Shown piece after piece: positions 12,641 to 23,426 of a stretch of 64,000 bases of DNA. The notes under the pieces are model-generated. The model was given only the letters and a program-made list of their open reading frames with translations, ran no database searches and was not told the origin of the DNA. A program made the translations under genes and the position numbers. The DNA is from Patiria miniata (taxonomy: Eukaryota > Echinodermata > Asteroidea > Valvatida > Asterinidae). Position 1 is the first letter of the stretch; each line of letters starts with the position of its first letter. The stretch is from assembly GCF_015706575.1 (NCBI RefSeq), contig NW_024037062.1, forward strand, positions 1,794,811 through 1,858,810, in the 5' to 3' direction.

Positions 12641-13910
12641 AGGGGTAGTTTGTCTTCAAAACTTCGAGGGCAAAACGGCGATAAGTGGACCACGATTTAA
12701 GTCATTCGCCAATATAACCAACGAAGCATTCCTAGTTCTGAAGGCAATTGCTTGTGTTAGTCTTTCTAAGTTCCAAAGTTGCAATGAACTACCTGAAGGT
12801 TACTCAGAGAACGGGGAAACAGTATTCGAACTATAGGTTTTTTTTATTCTTAATATTATTGATTTGACACGGACCTCCTTCGTTAATTCGCCGTTCGTAC
12901 GGAATCGCCAGTATTACTACAATAAAAGCAGCAGCGAGGCAAATCTACGACTGTTTCGTGTGTTGTTTTTACTCGTTCCTTGCCTATGCAACCCCTATTT
13001 CAACCCAACCATGCAATTCGCCCATAGAGCGCCCTCGCCGAGGATAGGTAATGTTCCTCTGTGATACGCATAATGATGGTAGATTTTGCATTTTCATTTT
13101 CAACAAAACCTGTATGCAGTGAGGGCGCTCTGTGCAAGCTCTCTATTGCTATGGGACCGTGCATAGACCTTATTCACGAGGAAGCCATTTTCGATCGTGT
13201 TCCCTGATTCTGTTCTATAAATTGTAAACTGCTGAATGGGATGGCGCCAGACTATTTTATGATTTGAGTGCGTTCCAAGCCTCACTTTTAACTTTTTTTT
13301 TTAAATGTGGCTTAAAACAGTGGGATATGTTTAACCAAAAATTTTAATTATTCATCAAGGCAGACTGGTATTACTTGGTAATGAACTTTAATTCAGTGCT
13401 TTTATTTCTACTCGAAAGTTCCAAAAATGAGCAGTTTACCTCGCTTCAGGCAATTTAATATGGCCGACTCGTGATTTGAATAATGACTATTGAGGGCCGC
13501 CAGAGGATCGCGGTTGCACGAAGCACGTAGCAGGCGTTTTCGTGACCGAGCTCCGATCCGTGCAAGCGCGGACCCAAATCGTGCTCCTAGATCAAAATCG
13601 GCGTACCCTCCCCAAACCAAATCGACTCCAGGACCCTCATCGCTGACGTACGTACGCACGCACCAGTCCCACCGTGGAAAAGAGACGAATACTGGGCCAA
13701 TACTCTCAGCCAAACAAACTTTGTCTGTTCCGGTATCTTGTCCGCAATCCAGGCTAAATCCATGTTCAGCCACAGGTGAGTCAATCGACCTTTCCCCAGT
13801 CCCTAAGGCCTTACAGCGCTGACCTTTCTTCTTCTTTTTTCCCCCTACTCTGATGTAATTTGCAAAATTGCTAGGAGGCAGGGGTGTATGTGGTCGGTAA
13901 ATCAATCGCT
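12641..13910. other. No recognisable gene; long two-strand open frames are not trusted
   Basis: A 165-codon frame on the minus strand (13408-13905) and a 110-codon frame on the plus strand (13490-13822) overlap in a GC-richer patch. Neither resembles a known protein and both include low-complexity Lys/Arg or Ser/Pro stretches. At 13029-13036 and 13121-13130 the words GCGCCCTC and GAGGGCGCTC lie in inverted orientation about 90 bp apart. Confidence 0.5.
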
Positions 13911-14094
13911 ATGATACGGTGGCCCCGAAGGGACGCCGCAGTCGCGGATTCATTTCACAACATGGAGGCCTCTGAACGACGTCGTGAATTTCGCTCGGAC
14001 TTTTTCTCAGTACAGTTTTCTTCGTGTGAAAACAAATCCTGATGTCGTGATAGAAATTCATTATTCCAATGTCCCCTCGGGACCACCGTAGCAT
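13911..14094. mobile_element. 184-bp MITE with 24-bp terminal inverted repeats
   Basis: The left end (13911-13934, ATGATACGGTGG...) and the reverse complement of the right end (14071-14094, ATGCTACGGTGG...) agree at 21 of 24 positions. If the TA at each inner edge is taken as the target duplication, the element fits a Tc1/mariner-type insertion starting CGGTGG. No duplication outside the 24-bp arms was found. There is no transposase frame, so it would be non-autonomous. Confidence 0.7.
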
Positions 14095-14852
14095 GCCTTC
14101 GGATTCAACTTCAGTTCAATGGTTGTGATGCGATTTATGTCAAAAACCGTTATCATTTTACGAAGTGATGGAAAATGGTCCACTAGATCTTCAACCAAGA
14201 GGAATGCTTGGGAAAAGGTCCATCACCTACAGGTTTATTGGGTTTTGTTTCAGGTACCCAGCTGGCTAACAAGTTACATACTTATTGGGCGACACTCATG
14301 AGTGAAGTTTCATAAATTATTTGTAACTCATTTCCGACGCTTGGTTTCTGTATATAATATTGATAGTTGCATGCCGTACGTATCGGAATTCGAAAATTGT
14401 GCCGTAGTTATTTTGATGTATTCACGATACCAGTAGTAAGGATTAATAAGGGGCTGTTTATCGTCTCAGTAATAGATAGGTCTGCGGTTAAAACTTGTTA
14501 TCAAAATAATGCTGTAAACTGCATAACTTCCGGATGATATATTTTAAAACGAAATAATCGTTTGCCTCACCTGGACGCCTGAAAACAGATGATAATACTA
14601 GTCTTATTGTTATAAAAAAGAAGGAGAGAATACCGATGATCAATGTCAAGTATATTGATGTCATTTAAGCAACGGGGACGTTATGTATTTAAATTAACAC
14701 AACGCAATACAAACTCATTATGCAGATTCTTAATTACTTGTTTGATCATTTCTTATTATTTAAACGAGTTGACTGTTGTTTGATTTGATGAGTTTTACTT
14801 TCAAACAGTGTGCCAAGCCAATTGGTGTGGTTCTGTGTGCAACTTTTCCCAG
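14095..14852. other. No recognisable gene
   Basis: AT-rich unique sequence. The final part (about 14833-14852) is pyrimidine-rich and ends in AG, which forms the putative acceptor of the next entry. Confidence 0.5.
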
Positions 14853-15218
14853 GCACAATTTTCTCCATCGGCCCAAATACACCCGTGGCTTGTAAAGCAA
14901 TTCATACAAACGGATCTGAAGCGGAGACGGTACCGTACTGTACCCCGGAGCTCACACTAATTCCCCCGATACACTTCACATCAGAGCCTCACTCAGACCC
15001 AAACCACAACGTAAGGCAATGTCGGTCTCCTTTCATGGCTGTCCGTAAACCAGCTGGCGATCGTACCCTCCAGCAGAACGTCTGGTCAACCAAAAGGTCC
15101 ATCGCATGGTCTCACATCAAAAACTACATTTGGGAGTTCTGTAATGCGGACAGCAACATGTTTTGTTCAAGCGAAGGAACACGTATCCATGATTTTCAAC
15201 AACTGAACAACATTAAAG
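14853..15218 (+). CDS. Candidate internal coding exon, unknown product
   Basis: A 366-bp stretch lies between a pyrimidine-rich acceptor (CTTTTCCCAG, ending at 14852) and a donor (AAAG/GTAGAG at 15219). One frame is open throughout. The length is divisible by three and both splice phases would be 1, a pattern common for exons of extracellular modules. The 122-residue translation has five cysteines, in contexts such as TPVACKA, VPYCTPE, VRQCRSP and WEFCNAD. I do not recognise a family. Chance alone gives about one frame this long in 64 kb, so the splice sites and phase are the main support. No flanking exon was identified. Confidence 0.22.
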
Positions 15219-17211
15219 GTAGAGTATATCATCTGTCGTTTGCGCATTTTTTTTTCGTCTGAAGCAACAAAAGTGTTCAAAATCTAAAGAAGTGAATCTT
15301 CGTCAGTTACTTTTTGGATAGCTGCAACTGATATACATTGTACTCTACCTTTTACTTGCACGCCGGGCAACATCGCGTTAAGCAAGTATATAATGCCCAT
15401 CTTACAGTCGATGTTTCGAGCAATACTGTAGATCATCTTCAGAAAATTGTGATTTCTAATGCTGTCGTATACGCTGTGATTTTCCTAGTACTCCCCTTTA
15501 CAAACTAAAAAGAGCATTTTCTTGCTTTGAACATCTTCAAAGTTGGAGTCATTTGCTTTCAAGTGTTTCTGACTGTGTGACAACCAACAAGTCCCCCAAC
15601 CCCATCTTAAATCTTGTCAGACAAGTGCAGACAACACATTCGCATATTTCCAGTGCTCGCACCGGGCGTAAAACACGTCAAATGTTACAATTTGACCACA
15701 TTACTCGAAATTGACCGTGTCTGGCCCGCCATAAACCGAATGCGTGTGTGTATGGAAAGACTTCATTGGCGAAGCCCAGGGGTAAAGATATTAATAAATC
15801 TGCCAGGTATGGGGCGCCGGTTGGGTCGTAAACTCGTCTTTTATGGCCTCGTAACGTTTTGTGATACGGCTTTGAACTAGCCTTGGCAATAGCCAGGCCC
15901 CATAAATGAAGCACGGGCCGCATATACGACTTAACTTGAATTAAATAGAAAATATCCAGTCTGTGAAAATTTGCCAGTTAAATAAAAAAAGAAGACAAAG
16001 ATGATCTTGCGTCAAGGAATCATAGACGATACATTATTATTTATTTTTTGCATTACTACAAAGTTTTACATTCAGCGGCGGCAAATATCTATCAAAACAA
16101 CTTGTACAATCACCAAGTGATTCTGAATTATCATTTTATGCTGTCCTCCCATAAATCTGTAAAAGACGAGCTCTCAATTCTTTAAAAAATGTATCCGTTT
16201 ACAAAACAACTTGATTAATACCCAAACCGTGGCGTGTAACGGTGGGCAAATACAGGACGAGACACGGGAAAGAAACGAGTCACAACTCAGTCCTTTTCAG
16301 AGTCGTCTTCTGCTGGACGCTGGGCTCATTTCCACAAATTGATGGCCCAGTGACGCCTCCAACTGCCACAACAAAGTTCGCTGCCTGCTCCATACTGCCA
16401 TTTCCTGTCCACAGAATTTACTTTTGGTTTATCATCTCGTAATTCTTGCAGTAACGTCTAAATATTGGATTGTTTTTTTTTTTAGTTTCGGGAGCAGGGC
16501 AACAAATCCAACAGAGGTATAGGCCTACTGCACATAGACAATCTTGAAGTTATTGTCAACATGTTTCAATGCTGACACGTTCCAATTTTGTTCGAAGACC
16601 CTACACTCGCGTGAAAAGGTAGCCTTAAATGAACCATGGCGGTAGAATCAGAAGTCATTAAACTACCTCCATGATTGAACCATTTTAGATGCCGAGACAG
16701 AAAACCTGTCTAACACATTATTACGTTGATGTTACAGGTTTTTGTTACAACGATATATAGGTTAAATGTATAATCAGAGAAATCCAACATTAAGAAAATA
16801 TTTTATCTGCGGTTAGTCGGGGAAGTTGGACTCCACATTGAAAGGACTCATCGTTCGTATTGCGCATGTTTCGGTGTACAAGAACATTAACAATTTGCAG
16901 TCACGTGCGAGCTAGGATGATTAAGTTACGTGTAAAAGGGACTGAGTTTAATGGGTGTCGACATTTCCTACGACACCTGGTTTCTCCCACACGCAACAGC
17001 CGTCGGCAACACGACTCCAATCAATTTCAGCGCAGATGAGGGTAATAGCTGGGACTGCGATTACTGCGAGGGCGATGGTTATACGTGCATCAGCATTCAC
17101 TAGTGTTCATTTCAACTTCTTGAGCACACAAACCAAGAGAGAGAGAAAAAAATAAGGGAACTATTTCTGGACCCATCCATCCTTTTCTTAATCACTCTGT
17201 GTCTGCCCAAG
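15219..17211. other. No recognisable gene
   Basis: AT-rich unique sequence with scattered frames below 90 codons and no repeat structure beyond short palindromes. A TAGGCCTA word is at 16520. Confidence 0.55.
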
Positions 17212-17277
17212 ATGGCGTCGCGGCCGCAGTGGCACGAACCGACGAGAAAGATACTCAACAAGAACAGAGCTGCGTAG
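17212..17277 (+). CDS. Short ORF (21 codons) in a strong start context
   Basis: An ATG in the context CCCAAGATGGCGTCG opens a 21-codon frame rich in Arg, Lys and Asn, ending TAG at 17275. The AAGATGGCG context is both a good animal start context and a YY1-like core. No donor site interrupts it and no downstream gene was found. It could be a chance frame, an upstream ORF or a broken first exon. Confidence 0.12.
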   Translation: MASRPQWHEPTRKILNKNRAA

Positions 17278-17764
17278 TTTTTTCGGTCATGCATTATCTT
17301 GGATTAAAGTTTTTTTCCCCACTGCGGAAAACAAATTCGTCTGTTGCTATCACGTCTGCACGTTCGAACAAATAGTTGGCACTCATATGCAACTGTCTGA
17401 CGAAAAGAACAAATACATGTAGAATGGAAACTCTTCGTTTGCGAATTTGGTAAAATTAAGAAAAAAACACACACATTCGTCGTTCGTGTCTTCAATATCA
17501 TGGCCCCAAGCGCCACGTTAAAATCATATCAACACAAAACCTTCAAGTTGTAGTAACGTGTCTTATAACGATTCAAGGAAACCGAAATATTTCTAAATGA
17601 CAGAAGATTAATGACAGAAGTACACGTAAATGTTATTTAATGAGATTATAGTTAAATGTGATTAGTTGCACATTCACGTGAGCAAGGTAATCATTAACAA
17701 AGCGCTCAACCGTCACGTTGGCCGTTAACTTGATTCACTAAGTGACCGTACCACGGAACGCATC
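17278..17764. other. No recognisable gene
   Basis: AT-rich sequence with nothing supportable in it. Confidence 0.55.
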
Positions 17765-17791
17765 AACTTAGTTGATACTATCAACTAAGTT
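17765..17791. repeat. Perfect 13-bp palindrome with 1-nt centre
   Basis: AACTTAGTTGATA (17765-17777) is followed by a single C and then its exact reverse complement (17779-17791). As DNA it is a near-perfect dyad that could bind a homodimer; as RNA it would need a larger loop. By chance such a palindrome should occur about 0.01 times in this length. Confidence 0.85.
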
Positions 17792-19151
17792 TAGAATGAG
17801 ATACTCTATCCACTATGTCATGAAGCTTTCGAATTCTATTTTGTGCATGAATGATGAAAAGGAAGATATCGATGCGCAAGATGGAATCGATTACTTTCCG
17901 ACTTCTAAACATCTCTTCATCTTTGTTTCCGGGCAACGGAATTCCAAGACTGACAATATAAATCGCACCAAAAGAGCAACAATAACCAGTCTTTCTTGAC
18001 CCTGTGGTCGGGGAGGTGAAATGAAGCCTCTCGCATAAAAGAAAATGATGATGGAAGAAAAGCCGTGCTTAACACTATGGCAACAAGAGGAAGAAGCCAT
18101 GACAGTAAAATCTCCGATTTCAAAACATTATCTGGTAAATAGCCCTTGAAATCTTACTTTTTTTCTCTCTTCTGGTTCCACTTAATTAAATTGGTTCCAG
18201 CCCGATGAGGGAGAACGGAAGTTCAAGCCTGCCGGCTTAAAGAAACTGATCTGGACGCGCTTTTGTTGCATGTTGATATTCATCAATATTGCGCGACAGT
18301 TTACAAGGCCAAGGAGTATTTAATTTTGATTTATGTTTTTGAGGAATAGCCCCCGCGGTCATTTATCATATGCTGTTGTCATCGGTACGTGAATCTTACA
18401 AAGATGTATTACGGCTTGGTGCGTGCATAGTACAACGAACAATCACCCTGTGGCCTTTAAATATTATTTTGCGATGTATGTTTGCGTTGACTTAATGCTT
18501 GTGTTGAGTGTCCTTGCTTGTCGATATTCCTTTTCTGTAATGTTGTATGTTATTTTTCCACCTCATTTAAAAAAAACACCCTAATTCCAGCAATACTTTT
18601 TATAATATACAGCTACCACCTTCATAGGCTTGCACTGATGTCAAGAAGCATGCGCACACAATCCTAAATATTCCTGTCACATTATTTTGTCGCTGTTTGA
18701 CTTAATGAGTTACTGAATCAGTAGCTGTTTTTACAAGTCACCAGAAAATTACCATTCATGCCAGCGAACTATACTCTTTTGTAGGTCGGGAAAGCTTTCC
18801 TTTAAATTTATCGTCCATTTCTGAAACGGGAAAGGGCGAACTTTCTGGTATTTGAATTTCAACATGTGGTTTCACACACACAAAAATGGTTCTTCCATCT
18901 CATTCAACAATAAGTGGTTCCCATTTTCTCTCCTTGGTTAACCTGCACTGTGTTAAGTCGTAATAATCTCCTAATATCCCTTGGGAATTTCCCCCGGGAA
19001 AAAATTGACCCTCTGGTCTCCTTGAAAGGATTAGTTTTGACAGTTACCACCTGAAATTATGGTTTTTACAGTTTGCTGAAATACCACAAATTACTGCTAG
19101 ACAAATAGCCCACAGCAAGGTCTCGAGACCCTCGCCTGATCTCGGGCGGGT
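17792..19151. other. No recognisable gene
   Basis: Unique AT-rich sequence. No supported frame, splice pair or repeat. Confidence 0.55.
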
Positions 19152-19168
19152 GGGGGGGGGGGGGGGGG
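19152..19168. repeat. G homopolymer, 17 bp
   Basis: An uninterrupted run of 17 G preceded by CGGGCGGGT, making a strong G-quadruplex-capable stretch. Confidence 0.9.
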
Positions 19169-22100
19169 AGATAGGCTAACATTTGAGACCGTTGACAAAC
19201 TCCACAACACTGAAACAGTTTCGAAGAATGCTAACTTGGTATACATGCAAGCCAGTGTATTGGGAATGAAATAGTTCAATATTGAAATAATGGTGCGGAG
19301 TAATACTCGCCAAATTAAGTGGAGTTTTTGTTCCTCCTGACCTGACGTAATAATACTAATAAAATTGTATATATTCTTGAATTTTTTTATCCTTTCTCAT
19401 TTTCTCTCTTTCTAGAATGAATTACATTATCCCGAGAATTTCTTCAGTCTTTTGTAACTGTCACAATTTTCTACAGATTTCCCATATCAATATATAGCAG
19501 CGACATTTTCGCAAATGTTCGTTGTGAAGTACAGAGTGATGTCATAGGCTCTTATACCTTCCGTGCAGTTTTCTGCACAAAATATTCGGTCTTTCACGAC
19601 ACGCAGACGATTGTTGGAACACTCTCATTTCAAGATCCTGCTAGGATCCAAACATCAGGAATAATTTGAATATTCTGAAAGGTAAAATTGTACGCTCTTT
19701 ACACAAATTCGAAATCATCCCGAGGTTATGTTTTCATCGGATTTGGTTAGTTGGTTGATTGCTTGGTTTGTCTATTGACAAGATAACTCAAAAAGTTATG
19801 GACGGATTTGCTTGATTTTTTTTTAAGGAAGGGTCCTTGGTACGAGTACAAACCGATTAGATTCTGGAAGTGATCCGGATCTAGGTCTGGATCCAGGATT
19901 TGTTTTAAAGGATAATTCACCATTTATGCAAGTCTTTCTTTTGGTTGTACTGACAATAATGGCGGGAAACTGTTTAGCCTTGGCGTAGGTTTGCGCTCTC
20001 TAAGTGCTTTCTAGTTGTATTCATTGTAACTTTTTGTTTAGTTTTAGAAAATCAGTATTTTAATTTTTCGGGGGGAAATAGACGTTATTTTGTTTTCACT
20101 ACAGGTGGTTAGCTCTTTAACACCAACTGGCAAACTCGTCAGATCAAAACTAACTCTGAACAAAGGTCTCCCGCGGCGACATCAGCATGTTTTATGTCAT
20201 CAAATAATACCTCCCAACGAACACAAGAGCCCCTCGCGTAGCACCGGCGTTTCCAGACGCTAAAAAAGACCCTATTGTCCTGGTATAGTGTCAATTTTGA
20301 TGAGGTTTGACTTTCAAGGATAAGATTTCAGAAGTTACCGCGATTGGAACTGGGAGCGCACCTCTAGGCCCAAACGGCCCAATGTTTGGGGCGGTGATTA
20401 TATTTCGGGTATTCCGGGTACAGTATAGCTCAGCGGTATGGTATACCTCAACAACGCTCGCAATAACCGCAAACGGGTGGATATTTGTATAGGTAATGTA
20501 TCAAGTTTTTGGAGCATTGGCACACCTTTCATGGCTCTTTTTGTTCCCTGTGACCTCTAGTCATATCGTTTTCTTCACGCATGGTTTGGAGATCAGTGGA
20601 CCGGATAATGTACTTAAAAGTCAATGTTTCGCTGCTCCCTTGGGTGCTCTTGAGTTACAGAAGCAAATAAAGATCCCCTTTTCTTTTAGAATTAAAGCTG
20701 TCACTCACTTTGAAAAAGAATTTCTGGTCACCCTCCTCAACAAAACATTTCATGAAAAGATATCATAAATCACTTGATAAGGCACGGATATGTCATGTTT
20801 CGTTTTAAAATTCCCCCATAAAGATATGACTTTCTAGAAAAATTAGTGAACTTTGAAAAATTGCTGTTTTCGCGTAATTACCGCGAAAAGAAATATGATA
20901 GATTCTACTGAAAAAAAAAACCCACAGCAACTTGAAGAACCAATTACGTCAGTAAAGAAATCGTGCCAAATGAAAAAAAACCCGATAAGTACCAAAAGCT
21001 AGTCCATTTCTTGTCTTATTATCATCCCTGACAGAAAAACAGACGGCAGTAGGCCTATCTTGGGATTTTTTCATTACTTTGCGTGAGATTTTCGCATTAT
21101 AGATGTCGGGGGAGTCGCATCACGTCGTGCAATGTTTTGATAACGGCAAAAACTGAGCAAATATTGCTGTGAATGTGCCTAGCATGAGACTCAGAAATTA
21201 TCGAGACTTCCCTGCATCACCAAGAAATCCAAGTTCAGTAGTTTACGACGCAGTTTTCTAAACTTCCACCAATAACGCATCTTGGAAAGTCCCTTAAAGA
21301 CCACCTTAATCTAAACTTTAGCTCTTAAAAACGTATACTTCTTAAAAAAATTGTACTAATACATACCTCACATCCCAATAGCATACGGGTATATTGCAGC
21401 TCTTCAAGATCGATCGAAGCTCCTTGTACTACATGGATTCTGTCTTTTCTGTGGGTGAAGGAAACAAGCCAAACTTTCACGTCTAGTAATATCTTCACGC
21501 TGATCAATGTCAGTTTGACTGCAACTGGCATGCAACCAAAGCGCCACCAACGGCGAAGCACGAGGTCAGGAACTACATGTAGTTGGAATTTCCATAAAAC
21601 AACGCATCCATTAACTATAGTCGACACACGAAGTCGTCGACAGGGCGACATATTGTTGGTTTGTTAATAGCCTTTGGAATTGCGCCCCCTATAGACTTTG
21701 GACTCGGAAGAAACATCCTCGATTGCGCATGCTCACTCATCATGGTAACGCCCTCATCGAGTCACACGATTTCTTATCATCATTAACTGACACCCATATC
21801 GGAAAACAATATACTCTCTGCGATGCTTTGGCTCCATTTGTTTCCAAGGTTCAAGGCTTTGTGCGTGAACTGCAATTTGAAAACAAATACGAATATAATC
21901 ATGGGTTGCTCAGTAGAAAATATCTGGACGCCTGCAGAAAACGCTGCCGTTGTCACAGTGAAAATCGGACTCGTATAAAAATCAGACTCTTTTTCCCTTT
22001 TATTGGTTAAACCCTCTCACGTGACCGTTCCCTCTCCTAATTATCTATACATGAGCATGAGCAATACCACCAATGAGTCCGTATTTCATAAAACCTAAAT

Positions 22101-23371
22101 TCATGCTACACCGTCAAACGCATTTCTCAGTATCGATTCCTTCGTATTGAAACTCGGCTCACGCACTGAAAACCAATAACAGACTGATCGAATGACATGT
22201 ATCGAGTGGAAGGTCAACATCCGAGGAAAGTAAAGGGCGCTTAAAACAGAATCTACGTCACGGGACAAACAAACCCAAAAAAGGCGAGAAAATGCTTGAC
22301 ATAACCCTGAAAAAAGAACGGATGTTACGAATGCAGCGTTTAACTTGCTCGGGTCGATGCATAATTAGCTTTTATAAGGAAAGTATATCATTATCCTGAC
22401 AAAAATGGTCTTGACCCGCGAGAGGGCGCCATATAAGGCCAGTTGAGGTCACATTGAAAGCAAATATGCTTTTTGTAGTGCAGTGCTTGTGGCTCACGCT
22501 TGGTTCAATCCCTGACAGAGGCAAAGACTGTCAGTGGGACTTGAACTTCATGCATTGACCTGCTCGCTCGACAACCAATCACGTCGTAGCTGGCCAGTGA
22601 CGTCAACATAAAGTTGTTAATTCTTGGCAATGAGTATGATTCAAAATCAGCCTGGGTACGTGCTAGATGGGAACGGACCCCTTGAATGCCCTGTGTTGGC
22701 CTCATGTTGACTTCTAGACTTTGCAGGCAAAAGCTTGGCGTAAACCATTCGTTGTCATCGTTACCATAATCAACTGAAAGAGTGCGGTATTTAAACTAGT
22801 CTTTTTGTGAAATTGTTAGCAAGACAGATACCCCACAGGCTGCTTAATTTCAACCGAACTTGATAACAAAGCTGAGCGCATTGTAATGTTTGATACGACT
22901 AGGGACTATCCATTGATTGGTCTGCACAAAATCGCTTTAAAACCTCCCATAACGCTTGGTGTCAGCACAATGCCCCCATCTTCAGAATTACCTGACCCGA
23001 GCGACCGACCACGCAATCTCAATTCCGCTTGATAAATTCTCCAGACGAAGGGCTGGTTGTGTTTCAACAACGTCGAGGCTTTTTTTTTTTTTAGAGTGCC
23101 AGGCGGTTGTCTTAGGGCTCGATGAAGAGCTAGCAGTTGTTTGACCGGTCCGCGTGTACGACAGAGACGAGAGCAAATAAGGAGAGCAAGGAAAAGCTGG
23201 CGCACGGCTTTGGTGAGATACAGAGAAACCCAACGAGGTCGTTCCTGTAATCATTTTTCTTCCCACCTTGCAAACATTGTACATCACAAGTTCGTATTCA
23301 GATCATCAAGTTACAGATGGAAATTGAGTCTAGGCTCACTTTTTAATGAATTTAAGGTTGAAGGAAGAAAT
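19169..23371. other. No recognisable gene; scattered short motifs
   Basis: About 4.2 kb without a supported gene. An isolated tRNA A-box-like string (TAGCTCAGCGG) near 20428 has no B box behind it. The word GCGCCCCCT (21682) and the word AGAGGGCGC (22421) belong to the recurrent CTCF-like set described in the findings. A TAGGCCTA word is at 21050. Confidence 0.5.
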
Positions 23372-23426
23372 TGACTGGAGCGGGGTTTGAACCTACGACC
23401 CCCGGAGGTCGCTGGTTCAAATTCCG
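23372..23426 (-). repeat. tRNA-like fragment (SINE-type B box), inverted on itself
   Basis: On the minus strand the sequence reads GGTCGTAGGTTCAAACCCC then GCTCCAGTCA, which resembles the T arm and acceptor end of a tRNA or tRNA-derived SINE (B box GGTTCAAAC). On the plus strand, 23407-23426 reads as a second T-arm-like sequence with GGTTCAAAT. The two 20-nt arms (23381-23400 and 23407-23426) match as inverted repeats at 16 positions around a 6-nt spacer. There is no A box at the expected distance, so this is a relic and not a functional tRNA gene. Confidence 0.5.

Noticed and set aside
13408..13905. 165-codon minus-strand frame
   Set aside because: Overlaps an open plus-strand frame in a GC-rich patch and has no domain-like features, so composition explains it.
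20420..20460. tRNA-like A box TAGCTCAGCGGTATGG
   Set aside because: No B box follows within 100 bp and the D-arm cannot pair, so it is not a tRNA gene or a clear SINE.
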